From Doryteuthis pealeii (lineage: Eukaryota > Mollusca > Cephalopoda > Myopsida > Loliginidae), in NCBI GenBank assembly GCA_023376005.1, contig CM042157.1, positions 50,983,817-51,047,816 on the forward strand: DNA of 64,000 nucleotides, written 5' to 3'. Below the pieces are notes generated by a model, which saw nothing but the letters and a program-made list of their open reading frames with translations, was not told the origin of the DNA and made no database searches. Below are positions 12,660 to 24,420 of the stretch, piece after piece. The first letter of the stretch is position 1. The number at the start of each line of letters is the position of its first letter. The position numbers and the translations under genes were made by a program.

Positions 12660-13100
12660 TAAATTCTTAAGTAAAGTTTAACAGGTTTGAATTCAGAGTT
12701 TTCTTTCTCTTGGACTGGTTAAAGAGCCTATTCTGCCTTGTTAGTAGAGCATTCGACTAGGAACCACAAGGTTCTGGGTTCAATACCGGCCCTCATCAAC
12801 TCGGCATATGCGGTAAAGTACGGAGCTGATGGTAAGTGTGGTGCTCCACCTCAGACACAAAAACAATCTCCTTGTTTCTAGCGCTAGTGAAAAGGGGATA
12901 GACTCCCTCGCTGTCTGGCTGATACCAACTTTAGGCCACCCTGACGACTTTACTTATTTACCCTTAGCTAGTGGGAGAATAATTGGATTCATACCGTTCC
13001 TAAGTATTAATGCTATGTGAAATACAAACAGCCTTGTCCAGGATTTGAATTTGTCTCACCATGTCCATTTCCTATGACAGTAACAATTACAACACGTATC
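12660..13100 (-). repeat. SINE family C, split by a family A insertion
   Basis: The tail lies at 12660-12733 and the middle plus tRNA-like head at 12955-13100. The two parts are colinear with the intact family C copies at 14605 and 16098 (minus). The family A SINE at 12730-12955 sits exactly in the gap. Confidence 0.75.
12730..12955 (+). repeat. SINE family A, nested copy
   Basis: Head TTAGTAGAGCATTCGACTAG, box B-like GGTTCTGGGTTCAATACC, then the family A body (GTGCTCCACCTCAGACAC, CGCTAGTGAAAAGGGGATAG, TTTAGGCCACC). It is inserted in a family C SINE. Confidence 0.8.
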
Positions 13101-13234
13101 TTTATTCTATGAAATATATGCAGGTTATTAACATGCATATTCCCTACATACATTCATTTTGGAAGGCCACCATGCTGATTATTAGGGTGATTCAAAAGTT
13201 TTGCAATATTTTGGAACATGCTAGTTTGCTGCAT

Positions 13235-13437
13235 GGATATAATGTGACTCTAACCATTACATGGCTCCAGGGGTCGAGTCGTAGGAAATAGACTCATCAA
13301 CCCAAGTTCAAATCTTGACGAGGCTGTTTGTATTTCACATAGCGCTAATACACTTGGGAAAAGTTGGCATCCAACTATTATTCTCCAGTTATGGGCAAAC
13401 AGTAGGGCAGACTGGGTTCTTTAACCTGGTAACGGCT
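13235..13437 (+). repeat. SINE family C copy
   Basis: tRNA-like head with box B-like CCCAAGTTCAAATCTTG, then GAGGCTGTTTGTATTTCACA and the ATCCAACTATT tail region shared by the family. Confidence 0.8.
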
Positions 13438-13950
13438 ATCGCAAAAATTGTAACTCAAGAGAACAAAATCAAAATAGAAAACGAATAAAAAAAATAAATT
13501 TAAAAAATCACAAAATCTCTAAAAATGTACCAAAACAAAATAATATTCCAATCCCCCAGCTTCACAAACCTTTACAGACAATTGTGGCCACACACTAACT
13601 TCCTACCAGACTATAAAATTTCTTCAATGGCATTAAATGACCCCAATAAAAATACCATGCACCTCAAATAAACCCATTCACTTCTTCACTCCATACCACA
13701 CACCAACCCTTCCCTCTTTCCATTCCATTAGCCTCACATCTTATCACTCAGTATGTCTGCCTGCCCCAAAATTACCTTTCAGCATAAAAGTAGACTGTAG
13801 AGCCCATTTTGTCTTCAGAATAAATTTGACAAAGCTTCGTAAAATACTGAGGCAAAATATAATTTGAATTTAGATGTGTTGTTTTATGCACATTTTCCTC
13901 TATTTTCAACCACATTTTGTCGGATTTACTCAATCCTTTATTTCTCATAA

Positions 13951-14203
13951 GGGCTGACTTAGCTCAGTTGGTAGAGCATCAGCCTAGGAACCACAAGGTT
14001 CTGGGTTCGATACTGGCCCTTGTCAACTCAGCGTAGAATAGCACAGGGATCTGTGCAGCAAAGAAAGGAGCTGGTGGTAGGTATGGCGCTCCACCTCAGA
14101 CACAGAAACAATCATCTAGGTCTAGCACTAGTGAAAAGGGGATAGACTCCCTCGCTGAATTTGATACCAACTTTAGGCCACCTCGATGACTTTACTTACT
14201 TTA
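13951..14203 (+). repeat. SINE family A, best tRNA-like head
   Basis: Starts GGGCTGACTTAGCTCAGTTG and has box A-like TAGCTCAGTTGGTAGAGC and box B-like GGTTCTGGGTTCGATACTGG. The outer head bases can still pair as an acceptor-like stem. A 170-bp unrelated body follows, so it is a tRNA-derived SINE and not a tRNA gene. Confidence 0.85.
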
Positions 14204-14604
14204 TATAATGAGACCAAAGCAGTTGAAGCCATTGTAGTTAGTAGAATCATGATAACTGATGTGCCAATACATTTTACATTGCTTCCTTTACTTTTGATTT
14301 GAAAGGCACACAGATGGACGTTCAATGTAATCCAATTTTGGATTTGGCTTTAGGAGTTCAAACTCTGTTATAATAACAAAATTACCTGAAAAGTGCAAAG
14401 AACATAATGTTGTAAAATGAATGGCTGTAAATTTAAGTGTTTTTTATCTGATGGGAAAAGAAAGCTTAAAATAATGATTTTTATGCAAAGTAACATCTAT
14501 TGGCACCATAGAGAGTGGCTCCTCATAAAAGACTGATACATAAAAAGAGTCATAAAATATATCGTCCAAGAAATGAATATATTTTTAGCTATATTCAAAA
14601 AATG

Positions 14605-14850
14605 GAGACATGTGGTGTAATGGTGGGAGTCATAAGAAATGAACCCATCGACCCAAGTTCAAATCCTGGATGAAGCTGTTTACATTTCACATAGTGCTAA
14701 TATCCTTGGGAAAGGTATGAATCCAACTATTCTCCTTCAAGCTATGGGTAAATATTAGGGCAGATTGGGCTTTTTAACCGTGGCTAGGTAACCAGTCTAG
14801 GAGAAGGAAAACTCTGAATTCAAACCTGTTAAACTCCAGTTGATAAATTT
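14605..14850 (+). repeat. SINE family C, near full length
   Basis: Head TGTGGTGTAATGGTGGGAGT, box B-like CCCAAGTTCAAATCCTGG, conserved body through GGGCAGATTGGGC, and a tail with TCTGAATTCAAACCTGTTAA. It is the reference copy for the family in this window. Confidence 0.85.
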
Positions 14851-14941
14851 ACCTTGTGTCACATCCTGCTTGTGTGGAGGTGTTGGTAAATATCTATATG
14901 CAAAAAATGATATCTTATAAAAATAAGTTGGGCGAAGTGGC

Positions 14942-15182
14942 CTATTGTCAGTATCAACCAGACAACGAGGGAGTCTATACTGTTCTCGCTGGTGCTAGAC
15001 CAGGGAGATTGTTTTTTTGCCTGAGGTGGAGCGCCACACCTACCGTCAGCTCCTTACATTACTGCACAGATGAGATTACCCAACCTGTGCTACTCATGCG
15101 CTGAGTTGGTGGGGACTGGTATCTAGCCAGGAACCTTGCAATTCCAAGGCAGATGCTCCACCAACTGAGCTAAACTGTCCCC
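14942..15182 (-). repeat. SINE family A, full-length reverse copy
   Basis: Reverse complement of the element at 13951. It ends with the tRNA-like head: the CCACCAACTGAGCTAAACTG segment is the reverse complement of box A. Confidence 0.85.
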
Positions 15183-16029
15183 TATGATATCTTATAGAGT
15201 GCCTCTATTTTCATGGCTACAAAGTTGTCACTTAATTCAAGAACTGCATCTGACTTTAAAAAAAAAAGAATGTTTCAGTATTTTGTGGACCACACTGTAT
15301 ATCTTTTTTTATGTTCTTTTGTTGTTATTTTATAGTGTTCAATATTTGAAAAAAAAAAAAAAGCTGAAATGATAATAATCTTAATATAATATACTGTATA
15401 TGTCTATCAGTCTATAATTTAAACTATGTCACCACCAACATCACAATTCTCTTAATCATTTACATCACATTTTCCATTATTTTATTTAAGTCTCTATTAT
15501 TAAGAAAATATTTATATTATTTATATTTAGCTACATACTAATAACAGTAATTGTATTTATATATACAACCAAATAGCAGTTTACTGTGTGAATGGGACAG
15601 CTAATTTGCATATTGATATTAAAAATTTGATTTTAATAAATATGTGCTAAGTATTATTGATTTCTAATTGTTTGGTTTTATTTTAATAAATCAGTAAAAA
15701 TCCTGTCGATAAATCTTAAAAGATATCCATTAACAGAAAGAATTAACTGTAATTTTATTTTTTTTTGTTAAATTTAGTTAAATTTGGAAAAAATAGCAAA
15801 GAAAACTGAGAATGATGGATAAAGCTAGTGTCCAACGTCTTCTATTCTTTGATTATACTCACCTGCTTCAAAACTTCTTATTTAGTTTCTTTTGTAATTT
15901 AATATATTTTACCACATTAAAACATGCTCGAGGCATACCTATATTTGCTAGTAATAATAATAATAATAGTAAAGTAATCTTTTTAATCTAATAGCTGTTA
16001 AGAACTATCAAATAAAAAACAAACATTGA

Positions 16030-16061
<32 letters not shown>

Positions 16062-16097
16062 CCAAGCCCTCTGCACAAGCAGTATACGACACAAGGT
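15183..16097. other. AT-rich stretch, nothing recognised
   Basis: Low-complexity A/T tracts, an (AAT)n run near 15952-15968 and (TA)n at 16036-16060. No coding signal. Confidence 0.5.
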
Positions 16098-16335
16098 CAA
16101 TTTCTTAAGTAGAGTTTAACAGGTTTGAATTCAGTTTTCCTTATCCTCGACTGGTTACCTATCCAAGATTAAAGAGCTATTTACCCATACCTGGATGGAT
16201 AATATATTCATACCTTTCTCAAGGGCATTAGCATTGTGTGAAATGCAAACAGCCACATCCAGGATTTGAACTCTGGTTGACGATTCCATTTCCTACAACT
16301 CTAACCATTACAACATGCACCTCCAAAACATATAT
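16098..16335 (-). repeat. SINE family C, reverse copy
   Basis: Tail (TTTAACAGGTTTGAATTCAG) first, then body and tRNA-like head (AACTCTAACCATTACAACAT). It is the mirror of the copy at 14605. Confidence 0.8.
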
Positions 16336-16384
16336 ATATACATATATATATATATATAGCTATAGATGTGTGTGTGTGTGTGTG

Positions 16385-16513
16385 TGTGTAGAAATGTAAA
16401 TAAACACAGGGTGTTATAATGGATGACTATTTATTCTTGGTAATAATGACATTATATCCAAGAATAAATATTCATCCATTGTAACATCCTGTGTTTGTTT
16501 ACATTTCCACACA
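16385..16513. repeat. snap-back palindrome 1 with constant tail
   Basis: Two arms of about 56 nt, from TGTGTAGAAATGTAAATAAA to its partner ending CCACACA at 16513, with a handful of mismatches and a short loop (about 16441-16457). It is followed by ACATACTGTTAGATTGATTT CCTC, the tail shared with the palindromes at 35833 and 62905. Confidence 0.85.
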
Positions 16514-17004
16514 TACTGTTAGATTGATTTCCTCATTTTATTCCCATATACACTTATATATAGTGTGAGTATGTGCACACACACACACACAGGAAACAAA
16601 TCCATATCTCAGAAAATAGCATCAATAGGGTTCTTGACATTTTGGTAGAATTGACAAGAGGTTTTTCTTCTTTGTTTTGTTTTGTTTTGTTTTGTTGGTG
16701 TAGCAGACACAGTTTTGACATGGAACTGTATAGACATGTGGTTGAGGGTGTGGCCTAAAATGAGAGGCCAAGTCAAAATATCATTATCAGTGATGGGCAT
16801 GGTAAAGCAAATTAGGATTCTCAACTGAGGGATATTCACTTTGCACTAATTGGGAAAGGCATGAATCCATCTCCCCCAAGCTATGGGTTGGTTGGATTTT
16901 ACGGCTTGTCAACCTGTGTTGAGTCATTTTATGCCGAATATGTTTTGTTTTATTCTTCACAAAAAAGATTTATTTTGGAACAAATTTTGTTATATTTAAC
17001 CCAA

Positions 17005-17450
17005 AGATGTCACTCCAACAGGTAGTACCGCTCCAGGTCACAGTGAACCTGGGAGTAATGGTGATGAAGGGGTACTTTACATTCCCCAGAGCTCCAGAAT
17101 TGGAACTTCATAAGATAGACTTTAACGTCATACCCAGGACATGAAGAACCTCAGTCACTGCTTTCTAGCACATATATGATATATATAGGGTTGGGTCTTG
17201 CCATTAAGGTAATAGGGTTGGGACAATCATATAGGTGCTAGCGCTTGACGTGACCAGCCAATTGATCGGAGAGAGCCTCTCTGACCGTCCGCCTAGCCTA
17301 ACTAAAGACCAAAGTTAGTGTTGATTGTCATGGATTGCTCATCTACCAGGATTCCATCTTTAAGCATCACAGATCACCACCCACGGCCAACAGGTGGCCC
17401 CATTGGGTGAAGGGCCTTACTCCTCTACAGAGGTGCAATTGGTGTATTCT
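17005..17450 (+). repeat. SINE-like family B, longest copy
   Basis: Runs from GTCACTCCAACAGGTAGTAC through the GGACAATCATATAGGTGCTA and TGACGTGACCAGCC blocks to CACCGATAGGG. The segments line up with the reverse copy at 50150-50530. No clear tRNA head is visible, so its class is uncertain. Confidence 0.75.
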
Positions 17451-17999
17451 TAAACCCCACCGATAGGGCTCCCAAGCTATGGGTAAAATAATAGAGCAGT
17501 CAACATCTTAAACAAGTGATGCTTAGATTTAGTAAAGCAACCAGTCTGGAAGGAAAACTTTAAATTAAAGCAGAGCAGGAGTGTCAATTAGAAGAGAAGA
17601 CAAAGAGACAGCTAACTTAGACCACATGGCCAGAAACAAATTTGGACCAGAAAGTCAAAGAGAAAAAAATGTCTAGTACTGTTAAGGTAAGTGTTATAGA
17701 GTAGCTAGCACCCCTTTAGTACTCTACCAGATGGACTGGATCATAGCTATAAAATAGCCTACTATTAAAGTGGATTAACAAGTTGAATAATATTCAGACT
17801 GACTGTGTTTGGCTATACTGCATTTGACCCTCCTCGATTTAGTATCCATTTAGTATTTTGTCTTGTTAATTGTTTGTACTTATTTGTTCTGTGTTTGTAT
17901 GTATCCATTAGCACCAGATGCTGGTGCTGAATAAATGTATTAAGCACACCATTCTTCTGTGTATCTTTTCCACCTCAATGATATAACAGTCATCGTCAT

Positions 18000-18560
18000 C
18001 ATGTTGCACAATTAGCACGGATATCCATGACAATCTCTCGCCAACTTTCTCTATCATTCATTGTCCCGGGGGAGGTCTTCTGTGCAGCATCCACGCAGAG
18101 TTGGTAGCCCCAAATTAGCATATCCATGTACTGGCTTCCACAGGAGAACATCACTTATGAGTTTGTCCTTGCTTTTCCAGCAGTGTCCAGCATATCTTGT
18201 CCATCTCACTCGGATAGTTTATGAGATAGGGGGCAGGTGACCGTACAGCTGCTTCCTTGTGGGGTGCTGTTTTCACGACTTGTTCAATACCACACGCAGC
18301 ATTCTTGTGCAACTCCCATCTATCTTATTCTCAATGTGCCTCGTTAGGGTCCAAGTGGTGCAGTCATACAGCAGCACTGATACAACAACCGCTTGGAAGA
18401 ATTGTCGTTTTAGCTTGTCAGTGAGATCGGATTTCCATATAACTGATAATCTGTTTATAGCTGACTATGCCTTTCCTATTCGTGTATTAATATCGCTTTC
18501 AGTGGAAGAGATATTACTACCTAGGTGTGTGAATTGTTCTTGTCAGGGAGAAGTCAATGG
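18000..18560 (-). pseudogene. LINE reverse transcriptase C-terminal fragment
   Basis: Read on the minus strand, this shows the end of a non-LTR retrotransposon ORF: RMLRVVLNKSWKQHPTRKQL, YGHLPPISKTIRVRW, YAGHCWKSKDKLISDVLLW, then KPVHGYANLG. These match the post-RT region of a common invertebrate LINE family. The RT catalytic core is absent, so it is a 5'-truncated dead copy. The 116-codon plus-strand ORF at 18259-18609 is its antisense shadow. Confidence 0.75.
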
Positions 18561-19924
18561 GGGGAGGAGGAAAGTCTATTACCTCATGGGTACAGTAAAA
18601 ATGAGATAAAATAAACAGTTAACGAAAAGAAAAGGTAAGGATTAATAAATTGAACAAAAAAGAAAATTAATAAACATAAAATATAACAGATAAATACAGA
18701 AGCTTATAGCCTTAACATATTTCCAAGACGGATTTCAATATTAAATGGCATATGGACTTATACTAAGTCGTAACTTAGAGAATTCAACAAAGCTAGTATA
18801 ACCACAACGTATACATGTGCATATGTGTGTATAAACTCAGCGAACATTAGAGCCATCTAGTGGACTTACCTATACCCCCCCCGCCAAAAAAAAAACTGAC
18901 CTGAAGGTATTGTTGCTTATCTGATACACAAATGCAAAATATACCTTATCCCTAATCTCATTTCTTTCCTCAGGAACACCAATAGCAGTAAGATTGCGAT
19001 ACCTGCTACTCACATGGATCTCCAAATGAGTTAAAAGGGGCTCTTTAGCCTTGGTTGGCAACCCATCAAAGTCAAGGAAAAGTCCGACACAAAACCTCTG
19101 CACCCTTTCAATGAAAGGCTAGGAGTGTAAACCCCGAAAATAAATCAGGAGCCGGAGCTCCTAAAGGTGGTGTGATGCTGAAATCTAGTGTTATCCATCA
19201 ACTCCTGCAACATTACCGTTGCCAAACCGCATTGGTACCTTACCTTTGGATCACAGCAGATCTGATAACATTGATGTCTCTCATCACTCTATCGGATCAA
19301 CTGATTTTCTCAACTGTCACTTTTATGGAAATGAAGGAATATATTGAGGACTGAGAGTTATTTTTTATCATCCGTGGACCAAAAGTTCAGATCTGCTGTT
19401 CATGACTTTTTTGACTAATTGGATCAAAACACAGCAACACAGATGGAAGAAGTGTGTGGATGTAAGTGGGATGATATTGAAAAATAAACCTCATTTGGTT
19501 ACATTTCATGAAAGTATCTTAGTTAACCTATGAACCTTTTGTAACGTAGTGCCTTTCTTTTCACGGCACTAAATTAGCAATATGTAACGTTACAGGTCTA
19601 TTTCTTTCACGGTATCAAATTGTATCCTCGTACGGTCATTTGTTTACAAACACACCCAGATCTAGCAGTCAGTCTTCTAGCCCCAAAATCCTTCCACACT
19701 TTTTTGGTCAAGGGTAAGATATCACTTACACAGGCCGAGCGCCTTTCGGGTATCAGGTTTCACAACCGTGCGGCTTTTAGTCACGGTCAATTTGACTTCC
19801 TCCACGGGTGTCTAGTGGTCGTCCCCTTTACGATAGTAACTTTACTATTTTGTTTGTGTAGAGGTCCCATTCATAAAAAGATAATACCGTATTTGTTTTT
19901 CAGAAGTTTATTGGAATAAAAACT

Positions 19925-20155
19925 TCACAATAACTTTTGAGAGAGAGAGTCCCTAATATTCTCTATCTTAACAAGAGGTGTTCTAACTGGATTCAACTTC
20001 GGGTTTAGTCCTTCGTAAATTTCTCGGTGACAAGCTTTTCTTAATAATAACAGGCCGGCGCTTTTCATCTCCAGCGACAACAGATTACAATTCCGTATGG
20101 CCTCGACTAACCCTCGATCACTGCCTCTCTGGCTGACTGTGTCACTCGCTCTCAC
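19925..20155 (-). CDS. unassigned 76-codon ORF in the candidate LTR
   Basis: Starts MRASDTVSQRGSDRG and ends at 19925, about 12 nt before an AATAAA. It lies directly downstream of the HSE and TATA motifs. I recognise no domain. If the block is an LTR, the ORF is probably incidental, although a short leader peptide cannot be excluded. Confidence 0.2.
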   Translation of the reverse strand: MRASDTVSQRGSDRGLVEAIRNCNLLSLEMKSAGLLLLRKACHREIYEGLNPKLNPVRTPLVKIENIRDSLSQKLL

Positions 20156-20193
20156 TCTCCTGACTCGGACTGACTCCGATCCCTCACTGACTG

Positions 20194-20203
20194 CTAATAT
20201 AGT
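20194..20203 (-). promoter_or_regulatory. TATA-like box
   Basis: ACTATATTAG on the minus strand, just downstream of the HSE cluster and followed by GC-richer GAGTCAGTCCGAGTCAGG-type sequence. Confidence 0.5.
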
Positions 20204-20217
20204 GTGTCTAAATAATC

Positions 20218-20230
20218 TTCCAGAAGTTTC
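20218..20230. promoter_or_regulatory. perfect three-unit heat shock element
   Basis: TTCCAGAAGTTTC matches TTCnnGAAnnTTC at every defined position. A TATA-like box lies about 15 bp downstream on the minus strand. Confidence 0.6.
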
Positions 20231-20253
20231 TTCTTCTGGTATGTTCTAACTTG

Positions 20254-20275
20254 TTCTCGAAAGAATAGAATATTC
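20254..20275. promoter_or_regulatory. second heat-shock-element cluster
   Basis: TTCTCGAA at 20254-20261 and GAATATTC at 20268-20275 are two inverted HSE dimers, spaced imperfectly. Confidence 0.5.
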
Positions 20276-20449
20276 CAAAAGTTCCAAATCCTTCTGGTCA
20301 CGCAAGTTTCATTGTGTTAAATATAGAGGGGGGGGGGGATTTCACAGGGAAAATTGGTGGTACCTAGTAATTATAAGATTCATTTTAGCCAGAATTGAAC
20401 ATAAATGGCCAATTCATTTCACACAGGGAGTTGTTTATGGCTTATATGA

Positions 20450-20655
20450 AAACAAGTTGTGTAATGGGTATCATCAAAGGAAATGAACTCAACAAGCAGT
20501 GTTCAAATCCTGGACGAGGCTGTTTGTATTTCACATAGCCCTATTACCCTTGGAAAAGGTATGAATCCAACTATTCTCCCTCCAGCTATGGATAAAATAG
20601 TATGGTAACTGGTCTAGAAGTCAAACTGAATTCAAACCTTTTAAACTCTGCTTGT
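20450..20655 (+). repeat. SINE family C copy
   Basis: Head with GTTCAAATCCTGGACGAGG, then TTTGTATTTCACATAGCCC, GAATCCAACTATTCTCCC and a diverged tail. Confidence 0.8.
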
Positions 20656-20699
20656 GGCAAAGGGTTAAGTAAATAAATCCAACAAATTCAAATCTCTGG

Positions 20700-22060
20700 A
20701 AGATTAAAATCAATGTGTCCCCATGGCGTAGTGGCTAACCTGCTGAAGTATGAACCTCCCCCCCCCCATCCTTCCCAGCTACTGTTCTTCTACAACGATG
20801 GCATTAAATAATCCATAATTACTCTCTCTCTCTCACACAGGATAATTTGCTTATTAAAACTTATTTTAGAAATGTAAATTACAAATAATATTTTCCTCCA
20901 AAAATGTTCCAAGTTTAAGATATTTTCAAGTGGGAAATTATTTTGCAGAAGAAAGATGTATAGAAATTTTCCCTCCCTTGGAACCAAAAGAAAATTCTTT
21001 GGAGTTGATATTTATTTTGTTTTTCCTTGTGTGTGGTTAAAAAAAACCCAGACATTTGCCATAAAAGAACTGAGGAGGACTAAACAGGATTTTCTAGAAA
21101 TATTTTCAAATTTGTTATTCTTTACTTATATGTTTTCTGTGAGTTGAATATTTCAATATGTTGTCTTCTCAATTTTCTCAAGTTTTATAATTGTTGAAAT
21201 TGAACATTTTTTATGAACTACATCTTCTTTTGAAAAAGAATATATGTTAATAATTTGAGGTTTATTTCACAAGCCCAAATGTTTTGTTATAAATGAGAAT
21301 TGCTTAAATAACAATAAAAAAAAGCTGGATAAAAATCCTCTAAATTGGGTGATCTAATAATCTTTGCCAAAGGCTAATCATGTGACATTGAAATTAACAT
21401 AATAATGAATTTCTTTTTTCCTCTTCCTTTTCTTTACTACTTGGTAGAGCTTAAAATATGCCAACAGCAAATACTCTGCAAAGGGGTAAGATCTCCCAGA
21501 AAACGCATAATCTGAGGATGACACTTTGCTGTTGTTGCCCCCACGTTCACTCTCTGACCCAGAGTGGTAGTACCAGTTAGGGTTCCATCAATGGGTTAAA
21601 TTTGAAAATTATTCATATTAGATAAATTGTGCAAGTTTTTTGTGCTAAGAATAGTTCCTTGATTCTTTAACTTTTTTTTACTAAGGATTATTAATAGTAG
21701 TAGAAACCATATAATTTCTTGCAAATTGTTGGTGTTAGGAAAACTTGAAACCATATAGCTGGTTGTTTCATTAAATAGGTATAATTACTTAAAGCCATAA
21801 AATTGTATATAAATGATGACTATTAAATAGGAATATTTGAAATCAAACAATAATATGCTGATAAATGATTATAGACAAATAATGTGCAATGGAAAGTTGA
21901 AAACAGTTATAATTACAATCAGATATTTACAAATAAATAAAATTTTAGTATCAAATAACTCATAAGAATTTGATATGCCATTAATAAATAAATCAACAAA
22001 TCTTCTCTTTATTTGAAAATAATAGACATCATAAAATACAACCTCATTAATAATAGAATA
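20700..22060. other. AT-rich stretch, nothing recognised
   Basis: Short ORFs without family features. A less AT-rich patch at 21470-21600 is unassigned. Confidence 0.45.
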
Positions 22061-22063
22061 AAA

Positions 22064-22069
22064 TTTATT
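22064..22069 (-). terminator. candidate ALKBH4 poly(A) signal
   Basis: AATAAA on the minus strand about 135 nt past the ALKBH4 stop. It is the first canonical hexamer seen there. AT-rich DNA makes chance matches common, so this is tentative. Confidence 0.4.
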
Positions 22070-22204
22070 TTCAACTTGCATAAAAAGTGGAAAAATGAAA
22101 AAATGTTGACATTTTTCCTAAAATTTGTTTTCTTAGTTTAAATGACAGACAAACCATCATACGTGCTTGTGTGTTCAATGGGTTATTTTACTGTCTAAAT
22201 GTTT

Positions 22205-22771
22205 TTATGATATTTGATTTTTTTTTGCAACTTCCCCCATCGAGATGCCACAATATGTCAAAGCTGTTTCAATCACCTGATAACCAATGTCTTCATAATG
22301 TAAGCCACCTGGAAGAAACTCTGGTGTCAATTCTCGGAACGTCATCGCTAACCGCCGTTTGGAGATGTCATGTCTCAAAATGCCATGTTTCCAGTCATAA
22401 CGAGCTGGTCCAGAAACAACAACAAGTGATCGACATGGTAGAGGTACCCGAACTTCTGAAACCAAAAGATCTGATTGATCAGACAATAATTTAGATGGCA
22501 AACTGTCAATTGTCATAGTAAGGTAAGTATCTGACAAGAGATTAAGAGTTATGAGACGTTCACCCCAAATCCAGAAGTCATCAAAGTGAGCATCAATAGC
22601 AGCACCTCTCACAGGATCATATTCAAGGTTGCAGAGCTCAACAGGTGTAAAGTCACTAAGATTCTTTAGGGCAGTGAACCGATCAACAACAAACTTGCTG
22701 AAGGCAGGCAATCCTGTGAATGAGTCACATTTGATTTTCTTTTTCTTGAAGTTGACTTTGGGGCCGTAATC
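22205..22771 (-). CDS. ALKBH4: ALKBH4 exon 3 (2OG-Fe(II) dioxygenase core)
   Basis: Encodes residues 114-301 and ends at TAA (22205-22207). The acceptor is GTTTTTCAG|GATTAC (AG at 22772-22773). This is the double-stranded beta-helix core: the Fe(II) ligands of the HxD...H motif are His175 and Asp177 in AIDAHFDDFWIWGER, and His242 in YDWKHGIL. The 2-oxoglutarate-binding arginine region is RRLAMTFREL (Arg252, Arg253, Arg259). ELCNLEYDPVRG and LITLNLLS are also family hallmarks. The loop between the HxD strand and the distal His is shorter than in human ALKBH4. All catalytic positions are intact and there is no internal stop, so the gene looks functional. The opposite-strand 107-codon ORF here is a shadow. 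Confidence 0.95.
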   Translation of the reverse strand, partial: DYGPKVNFKKKKIKCDSFTGLPAFSKFVVDRFTALKNLSDFTPVELCNLEYDPVRGAAIDAHFDDFWIWGERLITLNLLSDTYLTMTIDSLPSKLLSDQSDLLVSEVRVPLPCRSLVVVSGPARYDWKHGILRHDISKRRLAMTFRELTPEFLPGGLHYEDIGYQVIETALTYCGISMGEVAKKNQIS

Positions 22772-22829
22772 CTGAAAAACAAAAATAAAATAAAAATTAT
22801 TCAAAGTTGTACTTCTGACCCTATCGGTT

Positions 22830-23095
22830 GGGGCTGTACAATATGCAGACTGTTGGTGGTGATCTGTAATGCTTGAGGATAGGATCCTGGTGGCTGAGAA
22901 GTCTATGTGGGATTCAGATACTGCAAGTGGTCATGTGACCTGCAACATTCCACTTTGGACCTTATTTGGGTTAGATGGGCAGTCAGAGAGGCCCCATCAC
23001 CTCAATTGGCTGGTTATGTCAAGCATAGCACTTATATGATTAAGTCCTGACTGTATTCTTCAAATTGCTCTTATGGCAAGTACCCAACTCTTTTC
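22830..23095 (-). repeat. SINE-like family B copy in ALKBH4 intron 2
   Basis: Shares GGATAGGATCCTGGTGGCTG, TTAGATGGGCAGTCAGAGAG and GTTATGTCAAGCATAGCAC with the other family B copies. It lies just upstream of ALKBH4 exon 3, in the same orientation as the gene. Confidence 0.75.
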
Positions 23096-24420
23096 CTTCA
23101 AAGTATCAATCACCACGTGAAGTTAATTCTTCTAATTTATTAATACACATGAAGTTAATGAAAATTATTTCTATCAATTTATAAAACTAAACAAAATTAA
23201 AATATTTACCTACAAACTCTCTATCCACTTACAAATCATATATACAAAAAAAAAAAAAAGATTTGGTATTAAATAATCCACAATGGTTGATATGACATTA
23301 AACAATAACTAAACCAAACCAAATTTAAATAGAATCAGTTCCCCTTTGTCTGACCATTACAGTTCTCTATCATTAATTTTAGATGAGTATTTCTTTCAAG
23401 GTCAAATCAATTAAATCAGAAATTCTGTAGAAAATAATTTCAATTAGCAATTAAGTTAGCGGAAGAAAAAGCTCTGAGAGATCAAAACTAAAAGCTGGCA
23501 ATCAAGAAGAAAGACTTCAGAAGTAGAAAGAACATTTCAGGAATCTGCTTGAAAACCCTCCTGAAACCACATCAACATTTTTTTTACAAAACTAAAATCA
23601 TTCAGTTTAGTGCTATCACTACAGAGTGTCCATAAATGTGAAATCAATGTTTACAAAAGAAATGAAGAAGAAAAATAAAAGGAAATACAACAGATATGAA
23701 TATAACACTTGGAAATCTTTCATATCATAGAATGTTTTCAAATAGAAAAAATAAGAATACAAATCTATTTGTTTCAGTTATTAAAAAAATACTTTTTGTG
23801 GTAAAATTAAGTTAACAACAAAATAACGAGTAAAAACAAAAAAATTGTCGCCAGTTTCACCTTGATTTACAATTTTATGAATCAGATTTTTTTGTAAGGG
23901 TAATTGCTTTCTGATAAAGCAGTAGCCAATCAGAAATTAAAGTTGTTGCAAAAAAGAAAAATGGATGAAGATTTTTTTTATAGATAAATTTGTTATCTAG
24001 TTTGAAAGTTTAGCCCCCATCCTTTTGAACAGAACAGATATTGATGTATAATTATTTTGCTGATAATCTAAAAGAAAAATTATATTTCATATACAACAGA
24101 ATTTTTTTTTAATTTCCTTTACTTTTTTTTTACATTTAATTTTCAGATTTTGGGTATTTTTCTTCTTAAATCTTGCATACAATTGTTTTTCTTCTATTCC
24201 ACCTTCAGTCTTTTGTCTTTATTTATATAGAAATTAGTTTCAATTATAAATAATCCCAAAAATATTTGCCCCCCACCCCCAAATCAGAACGTTTTTAAAT
24301 AAAATAATTGATGCATTATAAAATTTATTCATTGATAAATTAAAACTGTAAATTTCATTAAAATTAGATAATTCTGATTTTTGGTAATTTTTTTCAATTC
24401 AGTTTGATTTTGTAAAATAC

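Larger units (their letters stand above)
19540..20346 (-). mobile_element. candidate solo LTR with heat-shock-like promoter
   Basis: A distinct, less AT-rich block. On the minus strand it starts TGTGAAATCC, contains HSE-like repeats (20218-20275), a TATA-like CTATATTAG and an AATAAA at 19908-19913, and ends CGTTACA. That order (enhancer, TATA, poly(A), TG...CA ends) fits an LTR. No target-site duplication, primer site or polypurine tract is visible, so an element fragment or processed copy is also possible. Confidence 0.45.

Noticed and set aside
13951..14022. tRNA gene
   Set aside because: Boxes A and B are good, but it continues into a SINE body found in other copies.
18259..18609. 116-codon plus-strand ORF
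   Set aside because: Antisense to the C-terminal part of a LINE (YGHLPPISKT, SDVLLW).
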